Of a DNA stretch of 64,000 bases, positions 22,891 through 31,679 are shown piece by piece; the first letter of the stretch is position 1, and each line of letters begins with the position of its first letter. The stretch is from assembly GCA_036265385.1 (NCBI GenBank), contig DATAPD010000015.1:434001-498000 (forward strand), written 5' to 3'. Under the pieces are notes generated by a model. It was not told the DNA's origin. It ran no database searches and saw nothing but the letters and a program-made list of their open reading frames with translations. A program made the position numbers and the translations under genes. Source of the DNA: DATAPD01 sp036265385 (GTDB lineage: Bacteria; Acidobacteriota; Terriglobia; Terriglobales; Acidobacteriaceae).

Positions 22891-25800
22891 ATGCACAGGC
22901 TTCTCTCCCGCTACCTTTGTCGGCCTGTTTCGCCCATTCTCATTCCACTCGTTGCCCTTCTATTCTTGCGAATGTTTGCCGTAGCGCAGGACGCCTCGAC
23001 GGGAGCGATCCGCGGTGTTGTGCTCGATCCAGATGGAAACAGAGTGGCTGGGGCGAGCGTGACGCTCGCCAATATCGCGAACGGAATCGTTATGTCGCGG
23101 ATAACAAACGATGATGGACGGTTTGCGTACGAGCTGTTGACGCCGGGAGATTACACGGCGCGAGCGGAGGCGCAGTCGATGTCTCCGCAAGTGACACCGC
23201 GTGTGCATGTCGACATAGGAGGCGCTCTCGAACTGGAGTTGCGGCTCGGATTGGCCGGCAACAAGGAAACCGTAACAGTCTCTGGAGCACCGCCGCTGGT
23301 TGAAACGCAACCCAGCGCGGTTTCGGAAGTCTTGGACGAGCGAGGAATTACGGATCTGCCCATCAATGGGCGGCGATTCAGCGATCTCGCGCTCCTGATG
23401 CCGGGAGTGACGCAAGACCCCCGCGGGATGACTTCGTCGTCGAATGGCGACCTGGCATTTGGAGGCGTGCGCGGATATCAGTCGAGCTACCTGGTGGATG
23501 GCGCCGATAACAACAACGGATTTTTCTCGCAGGCGAGAGGGCGATACCGAGCGCCGTATCAGTTCTCGAACGAAGTCGTGCAGGAGTTTCGTGTCTCGTC
23601 GAATTCATATGGAGCGGAACTTGGACGAGCAGGCGGCGGAGTCATCAACGTAGTCACGAAATCCGGGACGAACCATTGGCATGGAACCGCGCTCTATTTT
23701 TTGCGAGACAGCGCGCTGGGAGCGAAGCACCCGTACGTGGATTTCAAGCCGGAAGATCGCCAGCACCAGTTCGGAGGGACTTTCGGCGGGCCGCTGAAAC
23801 GGAATAAGGCATTCTTTTTCGCAGGATTCGATCAGCACATTTTCAATATTCCGACGGTCGTGCGATTTCTTGACGGCAGCTCGGTCGTAACTCCGCAGAA
23901 GGGACAGGAACCGCTCAATCATGGCGACTACGAAGAAAGTGATAAAGATCTAGTGTTCGCCGCAGCAGCGCAGTTGTCGCAAATCGGAGGAACATACCGA
24001 TCGCAGTTGTTAGGCAATGCCGGCTTTTTGAAGCTCGATCTGTCTCTCACGCCGAAGCATTATCTATCCGCGCGGCTGAATACGTCACGGTACTACGGAA
24101 AGAACAACGTGTTTTTCGATCCCGCAAGCCCGATCACGAGCTATGGAATCAGTGATAACGGCGAAGAAGACGTCGCGACGGAAAGCGCATCGCTATCTCT
24201 CACGAGTAACTTGTCCTATCGGGTGAACAGTCATCTGCGCGGTCAGTTCTCGCGGGATCTACAACAGTCCTTCAGCAATTCCACAGACGTACTGACAAAG
24301 GTCCGAGAAATCACGGATGGTTTCGGCAGATCATCCATCCTGCCGCGGGAAACTCGCGAGCACCGAACGCATGTCACGGAAACATTGAGCTTCGAAGGCG
24401 CTCGGCATTCATGGAAGATCGGTGGCGATGCGTTGCTCTCTCGCACCTACAACTTTTTCCCGTCGTTGTTTGGGGGTGAATACATCTTTGATGACGTCAG
24501 TGTTGACCCTTGGACGTTCGAGCCGATGGTGTACGGCATGGACATCACACCATTGCGGGCTTATGCGCATGGGGTTCCAAGATATTACGTGCAGAATTTT
24601 GGTTCAGCGGTATCTCATCCAGACAGCAACGAATATGCGGCGTTCGTTCAGGACACCGTTCGCCTGACGAATCGTCTTGCCGTAAGTCTCGGTGCACGAT
24701 ATGACCTCCAGATCTTCAATACGAATGGTCTGGTCACTAACCCGCTCTGGCCCACTTCTGGTAGAGTGCCGCGCGACGAGAACAATGTTGCGCCGAGAGT
24801 GGGCCTTGCGTACTCGATCGGTAAAGAGCAACCGCTCGTGATTCGGGCTGGATATGGATGGTTTTATCCACGCATCGCGCAGATCTATGCCTCTACTGTG
24901 GCGACCGATAACGGCATCAACTCGATGCATCTGCTGCTGGACAATGCAGACGCGCTACAGCGAAACGTTTTCCCCAGTTATCCGAACGCGTTCGTGAACT
25001 GTGCACCGCGGGCAGTCACATGTACACCGCCTCAAGAACTCTCACCTTATTTGACGACTGAGGTGTCTGCTTTCTCCCCGGCTTTCCGCACGCCGATGGT
25101 GCAACAAGCGAGTTTCAGTCTTGAACGAGAGATGGCGAATCGTTTGGCGGCCGGCGTTTCTTATCTTTATGTTCATGGACAAGACTTGATTCGCGCTCGT
25201 GACGTTAACCTGCCCGAGCCAACTGAATATTCCTATCCCGTGTATGACGACTCAGGTGAGTTCCTCAATTCATATCAGAGGGTGGACTCTTTCTCGAGTT
25301 GGCAATTGACGCGATCGATTTCGTGCCCGTTTCCTCCGTGCATTAATCCGGTCGAACGTCCAGTACCTCAACTTGATGCTGTGAATCAATTCGATAGCTC
25401 GGCGTCGAGCGTGTATCACGGAATGACAGTTTCGGTGCGTCGACGCATGACGGATGGAGTTTACTTTCGACTGGGATATACATGGGCCCATGCGATCGAT
25501 GATGGGCAGGATGCACTGGTCGCGGGCCGTCCAGCTACGGTGCAGAACTCCTATTCAACGAGTGCGGAACGTGGACCGAGCACGACAGATCAGCGGCATC
25601 GTCTCGCTTTCTCGTGGATTGCCGAACCGCAGCCGTTTGATCGCGCGCACGATTTTTTCGCAACGATATTCAACGACTGGAAATTTTCCGGAGTCATTAC
25701 CTACGGCACAGGACGTCCTGTGGACGCGAAGATTGTGGGAGATCCGAACCGTGACGGCAACACATCGAACGACCGCTTGCCGGGTTATGGACGCAATGCA

Positions 25801-26097
25801 TTTCTCGGGCCTGACTACGCGACGACGGACTTGCGAATATCAAGGCGCTTGTTTGTTCGCGAACGCACAAAACTTGAACTGATGATTGAATCATTCAATT
25901 TGCTGAACAGAAATAATCAGCGAGTGGAATTGAGCGATGACGGATTTCTCGATACTGCCGGGCAATTTTCTCAACAAGAGAAGATCATTGGAATCAGCCA
26001 TTTCCCAGCTTATTACCGCAAGCCTGTCAATTTCATGAAAGCAACGAACGCGTATGCTCCTCGACAAATCCAGATCGCGTTGCGGTTTACTTTTTGA
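22891..26097 (+). CDS. Oar-like TonB-dependent receptor with carboxypeptidase-regulatory domain
   Basis: A 1068-residue outer-membrane protein. The signal peptide (SPILIPLVALLFLRMFAVAQ) is followed by a CarboxypepD_reg-like beta-sandwich (GAIRGVVLDPDGNRVAGASV), then a plug-like region (VSEVLDERGITDLPINGRRF) and a long beta-barrel ending in IQIALRFTF with a terminal Phe. I see no clear TonB box. Acidobacteria carry many such receptors, thought to import large glycans or peptides; substrate cannot be inferred because no SusD or hydrolase gene is adjacent. AAGGA lies before the ATG. Confidence 0.92.
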   Translation: MHRLLSRYLCRPVSPILIPLVALLFLRMFAVAQDASTGAIRGVVLDPDGNRVAGASVTLANIANGIVMSRITNDDGRFAYELLTPGDYTARAEAQSMSPQVTPRVHVDIGGALELELRLGLAGNKETVTVSGAPPLVETQPSAVSEVLDERGITDLPINGRRFSDLALLMPGVTQDPRGMTSSSNGDLAFGGVRGYQSSYLVDGADNNNGFFSQARGRYRAPYQFSNEVVQEFRVSSNSYGAELGRAGGGVINVVTKSGTNHWHGTALYFLRDSALGAKHPYVDFKPEDRQHQFGGTFGGPLKRNKAFFFAGFDQHIFNIPTVVRFLDGSSVVTPQKGQEPLNHGDYEESDKDLVFAAAAQLSQIGGTYRSQLLGNAGFLKLDLSLTPKHYLSARLNTSRYYGKNNVFFDPASPITSYGISDNGEEDVATESASLSLTSNLSYRVNSHLRGQFSRDLQQSFSNSTDVLTKVREITDGFGRSSILPRETREHRTHVTETLSFEGARHSWKIGGDALLSRTYNFFPSLFGGEYIFDDVSVDPWTFEPMVYGMDITPLRAYAHGVPRYYVQNFGSAVSHPDSNEYAAFVQDTVRLTNRLAVSLGARYDLQIFNTNGLVTNPLWPTSGRVPRDENNVAPRVGLAYSIGKEQPLVIRAGYGWFYPRIAQIYASTVATDNGINSMHLLLDNADALQRNVFPSYPNAFVNCAPRAVTCTPPQELSPYLTTEVSAFSPAFRTPMVQQASFSLEREMANRLAAGVSYLYVHGQDLIRARDVNLPEPTEYSYPVYDDSGEFLNSYQRVDSFSSWQLTRSISCPFPPCINPVERPVPQLDAVNQFDSSASSVYHGMTVSVRRRMTDGVYFRLGYTWAHAIDDGQDALVAGRPATVQNSYSTSAERGPSTTDQRHRLAFSWIAEPQPFDRAHDFFATIFNDWKFSGVITYGTGRPVDAKIVGDPNRDGNTSNDRLPGYGRNAFLGPDYATTDLRISRRLFVRERTKLELMIESFNLLNRNNQRVELSDDGFLDTAGQFSQQEKIIGISHFPAYYRKPVNFMKATNAYAPRQIQIALRFTF

Positions 26098-26232
26098 ATA
26101 ATACCGAAGCGCAGCGGATGCAATACTTGTCTTCTTACGTTGCCTGAAATTTTGACATTGTGCTTGACTTGATTGTTTAACCTTGCAATAACTATTCGGT
26201 CCGTTTTGGACAAGTTTGGGGGTGTAGTTCGT

Positions 26233-26430
26233 TTGGCTGAAGTCAGGCTTCAAGAGGGTGAGTCCCTCGAAAACGCTCTCCGAAGATTCAAGCGTAAGGT
26301 TCAGCAGGAAGACATTATCAAAGAAGTGAAGCGTCATTCCTTCTACCTGAAACCCGGAGAAAAGAAGCGTGTGAAAGAGGCGTTGGCTCGGAAGCGAAGC
26401 CGGAAGAAGGCTCGCAAAGAGCAGGATTAG
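26233..26430 (+). CDS. rpsU: Ribosomal protein bS21
   Basis: 65 residues, highly basic, with the family core AEVRLQEGESLENALRRFKR, KEVKRHSFYLKPGEKKRV and a Lys/Arg tail. bS21 binds the 30S platform near the anti-Shine-Dalgarno sequence. The likely start is the TTG at 26233, which gives the canonical N-terminus; the frame remains open upstream to 26173 but lacks homology-like sequence. GGGGGTG lies about 8 bases upstream. A rare start is common for autoregulated ribosomal genes, but this is inference. Confidence 0.92.
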   Translation: MAEVRLQEGESLENALRRFKRKVQQEDIIKEVKRHSFYLKPGEKKRVKEALARKRSRKKARKEQD

Positions 26431-26676
26431 TTTCAAGAGGCCGTTCTCGGAATCAGGGAGCGGCCTGTTCCCTTTTCGCCCACTCCCAGTGCTGGGGTCG
26501 TAACTTCATTCGCAGTCGGGTTTTTTGATAGCTGGAACCCATGCAGGCATGCATGGCCGGGCCGAACCCAGGGTGCAAGTTGAGGGGGATGGTACAAGCT
26601 GCCATTCCACTTCCGCGGAACTTCCTCCTCCGCAAGTGGAGAGTGCGGCTATTGGGCTGAAGGGAGCATTCTCTCG
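26431..26676 (+). terminator. Gap after rpsU with a terminator-like hairpin
   Basis: AGGCCGTTCTC and GGAGCGGCCT (about 26437-26464) form an imperfect stem followed by a T-rich stretch (GTTCCCTTTT). The rest of the 246-base gap has no supported gene; a 60-residue minus-strand frame there looks spurious. Confidence 0.45.
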
Positions 26677-26982
26677 ATGGAATTCCAGGACAAAATTCTG
26701 AAGTGTGTGGATTGTGGCGCGGACTTCGTCTTTACGGCCGGAGAACAACTGTTTTTCCATGACAAACAGTTCAAGAACGAACCGAAACGCTGCAAGGCTT
26801 GCAAATCGAAAAGGATCGCGGTGCTCGGGGCGGCACCGGCACATAACTCCGTGAAGGTCGAGACCAAGGCAGTCTGCTCACAGTGTGGCAAGGAAACAAC
26901 TGTTCCCTTCAGGCCAACACAAGGACGACCGGTGTTCTGCCGTGAATGTTTCCAGGAACGGCGGCACGCTGCGAGCGCCTGA
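26677..26982 (+). CDS. Double zinc-ribbon protein
   Basis: 101 residues with two zinc-binding modules: a first one with LKCVDCGADFVFTAGEQLFF and RCKACKSKR, then CSQCGKETTVPFRPTQGRP and FCRECFQERR. The first resembles the 'probable zinc-ribbon' domain that often precedes a CxxC-x17-CxxC module. These proteins are small, cytoplasmic and of unknown role. GAAGGGAG is about 10 bases before the ATG. Confidence 0.8.
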   Translation: MEFQDKILKCVDCGADFVFTAGEQLFFHDKQFKNEPKRCKACKSKRIAVLGAAPAHNSVKVETKAVCSQCGKETTVPFRPTQGRPVFCRECFQERRHAASA

Positions 26983-27014
26983 GCAGAGGAGCTTTGCGAA
27001 CGACTAGTCGGAAG

Positions 27015-27458
27015 TCAGCTCGCTCTTCTCCCAGCTTCTTTCTCCGCGAATTTAGAGCTCTCTTCGGCTGCCTGACGGCGACGCTGTTTTACGTCTTCAT
27101 GCTGCACGAGGAGAGCTTCGACTTGCCGCACCAAATCTTCGGTGCCTACAGGTTTCACGAGTAGAGATTCCGCGCCTTGTCCTTCCCAAGAGCCGCCGAG
27201 CGGCGGAAATGCGGTAAGGATCGCAATCGCTGGATCGTAAGGCTGTAGCCGAGCTGCACGGACGACTTCGAAGCCCGCGTCTTCGCTTTCCATGCGCACG
27301 TCGGTGATGACCATCTGAAAAGTGCCGCTTGCCAATTTCTCGAGCGCTTCTTTTGTCGAGGAAGCAGGCTCTGCCTCAAACCCATGGAGTTCGAGAACAG
27401 CCTTCAAGGTTAAGAGAACCGTCATGTCGTCATCCACAATCAGGATGCGGCGCTTCAT
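27015..27458 (-). CDS. Stand-alone receiver-domain response regulator
   Basis: 147 residues: a CheY-like receiver with the acidic pair (ILIVDDDM), phospho-acceptor Asp in MVITDVRM (near 54), Thr in AILTAF and Lys in LLVKPVG. The tail (VKQRRRQAAEESSKFAEKEA) is a charged helix and no DNA-binding domain follows. No histidine kinase is adjacent, so the partner is unknown. The ATG at 27458 has GAGG 5 bases upstream and is preferred to the GTG at 27464. It is divergent from the mtaB-like gene. Confidence 0.88.
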   Translation of the reverse strand: MKRRILIVDDDMTVLLTLKAVLELHGFEAEPASSTKEALEKLASGTFQMVITDVRMESEDAGFEVVRAARLQPYDPAIAILTAFPPLGGSWEGQGAESLLVKPVGTEDLVRQVEALLVQHEDVKQRRRQAAEESSKFAEKEAGRRAS

Positions 27459-27543
27459 AAACACCTCGGGGGGAGAAAAGTGTGTTCCACAGGCGTGCGC
27501 GGCAACATCGCCTGTCTCAGCCCAACTCGGCTAGTATAGAAGT

Positions 27544-29100
27544 GTGGGAACGTTCTACATAGAGAATTTTGGCTGCCGGGCGACACAGGCTGATGGTGCA
27601 GCGTTGGAAAGCCAATTCCAAAGCCAAGGATTGCAACGTGCTGACGCCATGGATGCAGCTCAAGTTGTTGTCCTGAATACGTGTACCGTAACAGCCGCGG
27701 CCGATCAGGATGCGCGGGCTGCTATTCGAAGAGTCAGCCGAAAAAATCCGGGGGCGCGGATTGTGGTAACGGGCTGTTACGCGCAACGCGCGCCCGCCGA
27801 AGTTGCAGCGATTCCCGGCGTGAGTTTAGTGGTTGGGAATTCACACAAGCACGAGTTGGCATCGATCGCGGTGAATGCGCCTGGTTTTGTGCCGGTGGAG
27901 AAACTCGTTGTTGGCACAGGCTCTAGGCTTCAGGCCGCAGGCTTCAGCGAAACATCGATTTTGCGGACGACACCTGACCAACGGTCTGCGAATGATCTTT
28001 TGTCGACGACCGACGAGCAACGACCAACGACGGAAATCTTTGTTTCCGATATTTTTGCGCACACTGAGTTGCTGGCAGCCCCAGTATTCGACGCTGCGGG
28101 TGAGAGAACGCGCCCGAATCTGAAGGTTCAGGACGGGTGCGATAACCGGTGCTCGTTTTGTGTGATCCCATTCGTTCGAGGATCCAGCCGCTCGTTGCCG
28201 ATGGAGCGTGTTGTTGCGGAAGCACGGACGCTTGTCGAGGCGGGATATAAAGAGCTCGTTATTTCGGGAATCAATCTTGGGCGATGGGGGAGAGATTTGA
28301 GGGGCGGGCTCCAGGCGTCAGGCTCCAGGCTCCAGCAGTCCAAGCTTAAGAAGTCAGGCTCTAAGCTTCAGGAGTCAGGCTCAAGGAGTCAGGCTTCGGA
28401 CGCCAGGAAGAATGCCAATATGCTGACCGCGCTTATCAGAGCGATCCTTGATCAAACTTCTCTCGAAAAGCTTCGTGTGAGTTCGGTCGAGCCGATGGAC
28501 TGGAGCGAGGAACTGATTCGGCTGATGGCGAGCTCGGCGCGCATTGCCAAGCACGCTCACGTTCCGATGCAATCCGGAAGTGATGCAGTGCTGAGAAGAA
28601 TGCATCGCAAATACCGACCATGGCATTACCGGGAAAAAATCCTAGCGATTCGAAAGGCGATGCCCACCGCGGCGATTGGCGCGGACGTGATGGTCGGATT
28701 TCCGGGAGAGACCGACGCGGAGTTTGAAGAAACAAGGCGAATGGTCGAAGAGCTTCCGTTTACTTATCTGCATGTGTTCACTTACTCGGCGCGTCCCGGA
28801 ACGCCTGCGGCTGAGATGAAGAGCCCCATATCGGTTCGTGTTGCGAAAGAGCGGAATCGTATCTTGCGCGATTTGGCGGCGCAGAAGAAATTGGAATTCA
28901 TGCGGTCATTCATCGGGAAGACCGTCGATGTCATCACGCTCAAGCAGGAAGCTAAGTGCCACGAAGACCAAGATGGATGTTTGACAATTGGGCTAACAGA
29001 CAACTATCTGAAAATGCAATTGCGTGAGGCGCATCCGCCGAACCAGTGGATCGCAGCGACGGTTGAAAGCGTTGTTGGCGGAGAACTAGTAGGAAGCTAG
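27544..29100 (+). CDS. mtaB: MtaB-type tRNA ms2t6A37 methylthiotransferase with repeat insertions
   Basis: Radical-SAM enzyme expected to add a methylthio group to t6A37 of tRNA. It has the UPF0004 domain with three cluster cysteines (FGCRATQADG, LNTCTVT, TGCYAQR), the radical-SAM triad in CDNRCSFCVIP, the strand GYKELVISGINLGRWG, and HVPMQSGSDAVLRRMHRKYR. At 518 residues it is longer than usual (about 430-450). Two extra segments (about residues 122-172 and 253-290) coincide with heptamer arrays yet stay in frame. The start is a GTG at 27544; another GTG overlaps at 27542, out of frame. Confidence 0.9.
   Translation: MGTFYIENFGCRATQADGAALESQFQSQGLQRADAMDAAQVVVLNTCTVTAAADQDARAAIRRVSRKNPGARIVVTGCYAQRAPAEVAAIPGVSLVVGNSHKHELASIAVNAPGFVPVEKLVVGTGSRLQAAGFSETSILRTTPDQRSANDLLSTTDEQRPTTEIFVSDIFAHTELLAAPVFDAAGERTRPNLKVQDGCDNRCSFCVIPFVRGSSRSLPMERVVAEARTLVEAGYKELVISGINLGRWGRDLRGGLQASGSRLQQSKLKKSGSKLQESGSRSQASDARKNANMLTALIRAILDQTSLEKLRVSSVEPMDWSEELIRLMASSARIAKHAHVPMQSGSDAVLRRMHRKYRPWHYREKILAIRKAMPTAAIGADVMVGFPGETDAEFEETRRMVEELPFTYLHVFTYSARPGTPAAEMKSPISVRVAKERNRILRDLAAQKKLEFMRSFIGKTVDVITLKQEAKCHEDQDGCLTIGLTDNYLKMQLREAHPPNQWIAATVESVVGGELVGS
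27918..28403. repeat. In-frame heptamer arrays within the mtaB-like gene
   Basis: Three arrays: 27918-27945 (four AGGCTTC-type units), 28002-28036 (five GACGACC-type units) and 28313-28403 (thirteen contiguous CAGGCTC-type units in perfect register). All are open in the mtaB frame; the last encodes a Ser/Gln/Lys-rich loop (SGSRLQQSKLKKSGSKLQES). Confidence 0.85.
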
Positions 29101-29165
29101 CCCTGGCGATCATCCTGGATCGCAACCAACCAAGTTTTCACTCACGGCATTCCGAGGAGGTCACT

Positions 29166-30284
29166 GTGCATCTGGAAACTTTAGCAGTGCATGCCGCAGC
29201 CGACGTGGATCGCGTGACAGGTTCGGTCGCGCCACCGATCCATCTCTCGACTACATATGAGCATGGTCCTGCCTATGAGCACATCTACGGATATACCTAC
29301 ATCCGCGAAGCAAATCCGACGCAGACTCGGCTCGAGAAAGCTCTGGCGGACCTGGAAGGCGGAGAAACAGCGTTGGCGTTCGCCTCTGGAATGGGCGCAG
29401 GTAGCGCGCTGTTGCAGACACTGCAACCTGGGTCGCACGTCATCATGCCTGACGATGTTTACGTTGATTTCCGAAATTTGGCGAACGATTTCTTCTTCAA
29501 ATGGCAGTTGGAACATACAGTCATCGATACATCAGAAATGGCACAAGTGAAGTCAGCGCTGCGCACCAACACGCAGTTGGTGTGGCTGGAAACTCCTTCG
29601 AATCCGCTGCTGAAGATTACGGATATCGCAGCTGTTTCTGCTCTGGCACACGAGGCGCACGCGAGAGTAGTCGTGGATAGCACGTTCGCTACACCTGTGC
29701 TGCAAAGACCGATTGATCTCGGCGCCGATATCGTTCTGCATTCAACGACGAAATACTTCGGTGGCCATAGTGATGTTCAGGGTGGCGCGCTGATTTTTGC
29801 CAAGAAGGACGAACACACAGAGCAGGTGGAGACAAATCGACGAATCCTCGGGGCGGCAGCATCGCCATTTAATTCATGGCTTATCCTGCGAGGGATACGC
29901 ACGTTGCCATGTCGCATGCGCATGCATTCTTCGAACGCAGCCGCGGTCGCTAAGGCAATGCACCAACATCCTGCTATCGAGGCCGTTCATTACCCCGGCG
30001 TCGATACGCAACCGGGGCACGAGATTGCGAAGAAGCAGATGAAGGACTTTGGAGGAATGCTATCTATTCGCGTGAAGGGCGGCCGGGAGCGCGCAATCCA
30101 GGTGGCTTCGAAGATGAAATTGTTCACGAACGCAACGAGCTTAGGTGGAGTGGAAAGCCTGATTGAGCACCGCGCATCGAGCGAAGGTCCCGGTTCAAAA
30201 ACGCCAGAGGATTTGCTGAGGCTTTCGATTGGATTGGAACATCCAGATGATCTGATCAAAGACTTGCTGCAGGCATTGGCGTAG
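29166..30284 (+). CDS. Cys/Met-metabolism PLP enzyme (MetB/MetC family)
   Basis: A 372-residue fold-type I enzyme of the cystathionine gamma-synthase/beta-lyase/gamma-lyase group. Family features: HLSTTYEH, YTYIREANPTQTRLEKALAD, the cofactor-contacting FASGMGAGSALLQ, VWLETPSNPLLKITD, the PLP lysine in HSTTKYFGGHSD, and the C-terminal SLGGVESLIEHRAS. The GTG start at 29166 has GAGGAGG upstream. Which reaction it performs (transsulfuration, methionine gamma-lyase or other) cannot be settled from motifs. An MddA-like gene 1.4 kb downstream would suit a methanethiol producer, but they are not in one operon. Confidence 0.88.
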   Translation: MHLETLAVHAAADVDRVTGSVAPPIHLSTTYEHGPAYEHIYGYTYIREANPTQTRLEKALADLEGGETALAFASGMGAGSALLQTLQPGSHVIMPDDVYVDFRNLANDFFFKWQLEHTVIDTSEMAQVKSALRTNTQLVWLETPSNPLLKITDIAAVSALAHEAHARVVVDSTFATPVLQRPIDLGADIVLHSTTKYFGGHSDVQGGALIFAKKDEHTEQVETNRRILGAAASPFNSWLILRGIRTLPCRMRMHSSNAAAVAKAMHQHPAIEAVHYPGVDTQPGHEIAKKQMKDFGGMLSIRVKGGRERAIQVASKMKLFTNATSLGGVESLIEHRASSEGPGSKTPEDLLRLSIGLEHPDDLIKDLLQALA

Positions 30285-30320
30285 CGCGACGACTGCTAGT
30301 CGGCCGTGACACTGAACGCA

Positions 30321-31094
30321 TCACGATAATGCTGTCAGAGACTCCGGCAAGACTTGACCGCCGTCGACAACAATCGTCTGACCCGTAATGAACGCAGCTT
30401 CTTCACTGGCAAGGAACAGAGCGGCGTAGCCGATGTCCTCGACTGTACCCAACCTCTTTATGGGAATCGCGGCAGCCATCTGGGCAATGTATTCCGGCCC
30501 GAGGTCCTTTAACCCTTCCGTCATGATGTTGCCGGGAAGCACTGCATTCACAGTGATGCCATGGGGTGCTAGTTCAATTGCCGCAGTGCGAACAAAACCG
30601 AGTTGACCTGCCTTGGTTGCGCCGTAATGAGACCAGCCTGGCAGTCCGGTGATTGGGCCGGTGATTGAGGAAGTAACGATGATTCGGCCGTTCCGGGAAT
30701 TTTTTAGCGATTCAAGGCAAGCCCGAACGGGCAGGAAGGTCCCAGTCAAGTTCGCGGTCATGACACCATCCCAATCATTCTGAGTCATTTCGTCCAAACG
30801 AGCGGATGGATATATCCCCGCATTCGCGCAAAGAATATCAATGCTACCGAACTGCTCGATTGCTGTACTCGCCATGCGTTCCATGTCGCTGGAAGATGTC
30901 ACGTCGCCCGCGAGCGCATAGGACTCGCCACCAGCATCTCGAATTTCGTCGGCAGCTCGTTCGATCTCGGCAGAATTGCGCGCCAGCATAAGTACCCGTG
31001 CCCCTTGGCTTGCGAAGACGCGAGCGATTCCCTTACCGATTCCTTTGCTGGCGCCAGTGACAATAACGGAGCGTCCGCGGATTGAGGTGAGCAT
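30321..31094 (-). CDS. SDR-family oxidoreductase (FabG-like)
   Basis: 257 residues from MLTSIRGRSVIVTG. The Rossmann motif is VTGASKGIGKGIA, the NAG motif is ILCANAGIY, the catalytic triad is Ser in VTSSITG and YxxxK in HYGATKAG, and the typical SDR end is FITGQTIVVDGGQ. Uses NAD(P)H to reduce or oxidise a hydroxyl/keto group; the substrate is unknown and it is not in a fatty-acid operon. I chose the internal ATG at 31094 because the upstream 13 residues are not family-like. Confidence 0.9.
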   Translation of the reverse strand: MLTSIRGRSVIVTGASKGIGKGIARVFASQGARVLMLARNSAEIERAADEIRDAGGESYALAGDVTSSSDMERMASTAIEQFGSIDILCANAGIYPSARLDEMTQNDWDGVMTANLTGTFLPVRACLESLKNSRNGRIIVTSSITGPITGLPGWSHYGATKAGQLGFVRTAAIELAPHGITVNAVLPGNIMTEGLKDLGPEYIAQMAAAIPIKRLGTVEDIGYAALFLASEEAAFITGQTIVVDGGQVLPESLTALS

Positions 31095-31172
31095 CGCGTT
31101 ATCGTACAGCACAGGTCGAAACCGCTGGTTCAACAGAACCGTGCGTGAAAGTTAAACAATCGTACAGATGGT

Positions 31173-31448
31173 TTAGCGCGAACTCTTGTTGTGCTTCTCC
31201 CAATACTCCGCGGAAGTGACGACAGGGATCACCTCGAACTCCACGAGGTCATTCCATTGGGCAATCCATTGATCGAGCAGTTGCCGACTCGGCGCGTCCA
31301 TGACCTGAAAACAGCGGCTGCCATCCTCATTGAGCCAGCTCGCCTGGTAGACAACGCCATCCGGCAACATGCGTCCTTTGACTTGGAACCGCTCGGCTGC
31401 GGCTGACCGGTTCGGGTCGGCGAAGGTTTCGATAACCATGAAAAGCAT
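31173..31448 (-). CDS. DUF3303 family protein
   Basis: 91 residues starting MLFMVIETFADPNRSAAAER, typical of this small ferredoxin-like-fold family, with GRMLPDGVVYQASWLNEDGS and a C-terminal EVIPVVTSAEYWEK. The family is thought to include dimeric alpha-beta barrel-like proteins of unknown function. It is 78 bases upstream of the SDR gene on the same strand, so the two may be co-transcribed. Confidence 0.8.
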   Translation of the reverse strand: MLFMVIETFADPNRSAAAERFQVKGRMLPDGVVYQASWLNEDGSRCFQVMDAPSRQLLDQWIAQWNDLVEFEVIPVVTSAEYWEKHNKSSR

Positions 31449-31679
31449 GAATTGGAGTGTAGCTTGAACGAGAGCGCACTCATATCGTCTTCGGTAAGTG
31501 ATTCATCCCAAATTACCTCGCGGCCTCGAACTTGTTTTCTGAGCACGTCAGAAAAGCTTCATGAACAATTCAGGTTTGCGTAAGTACAGAGGCGAGCTTG
31601 GCAACGTATTCTCCCGACAACGTGGGGGCAGCACACCGGCATCAGCCGGAACACCCGCAAAAATTGGGAGGAATCCGCG

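Noticed and set aside
26500..26640. tRNA-like sequence
   Set aside because: No acceptor stem pairing or T-loop in proper order; only local words resemble tRNA.
29101..29165. SAM riboswitch upstream of the MetB-family gene
   Set aside because: Only 65 bases between genes and no SAM-box stems seen.
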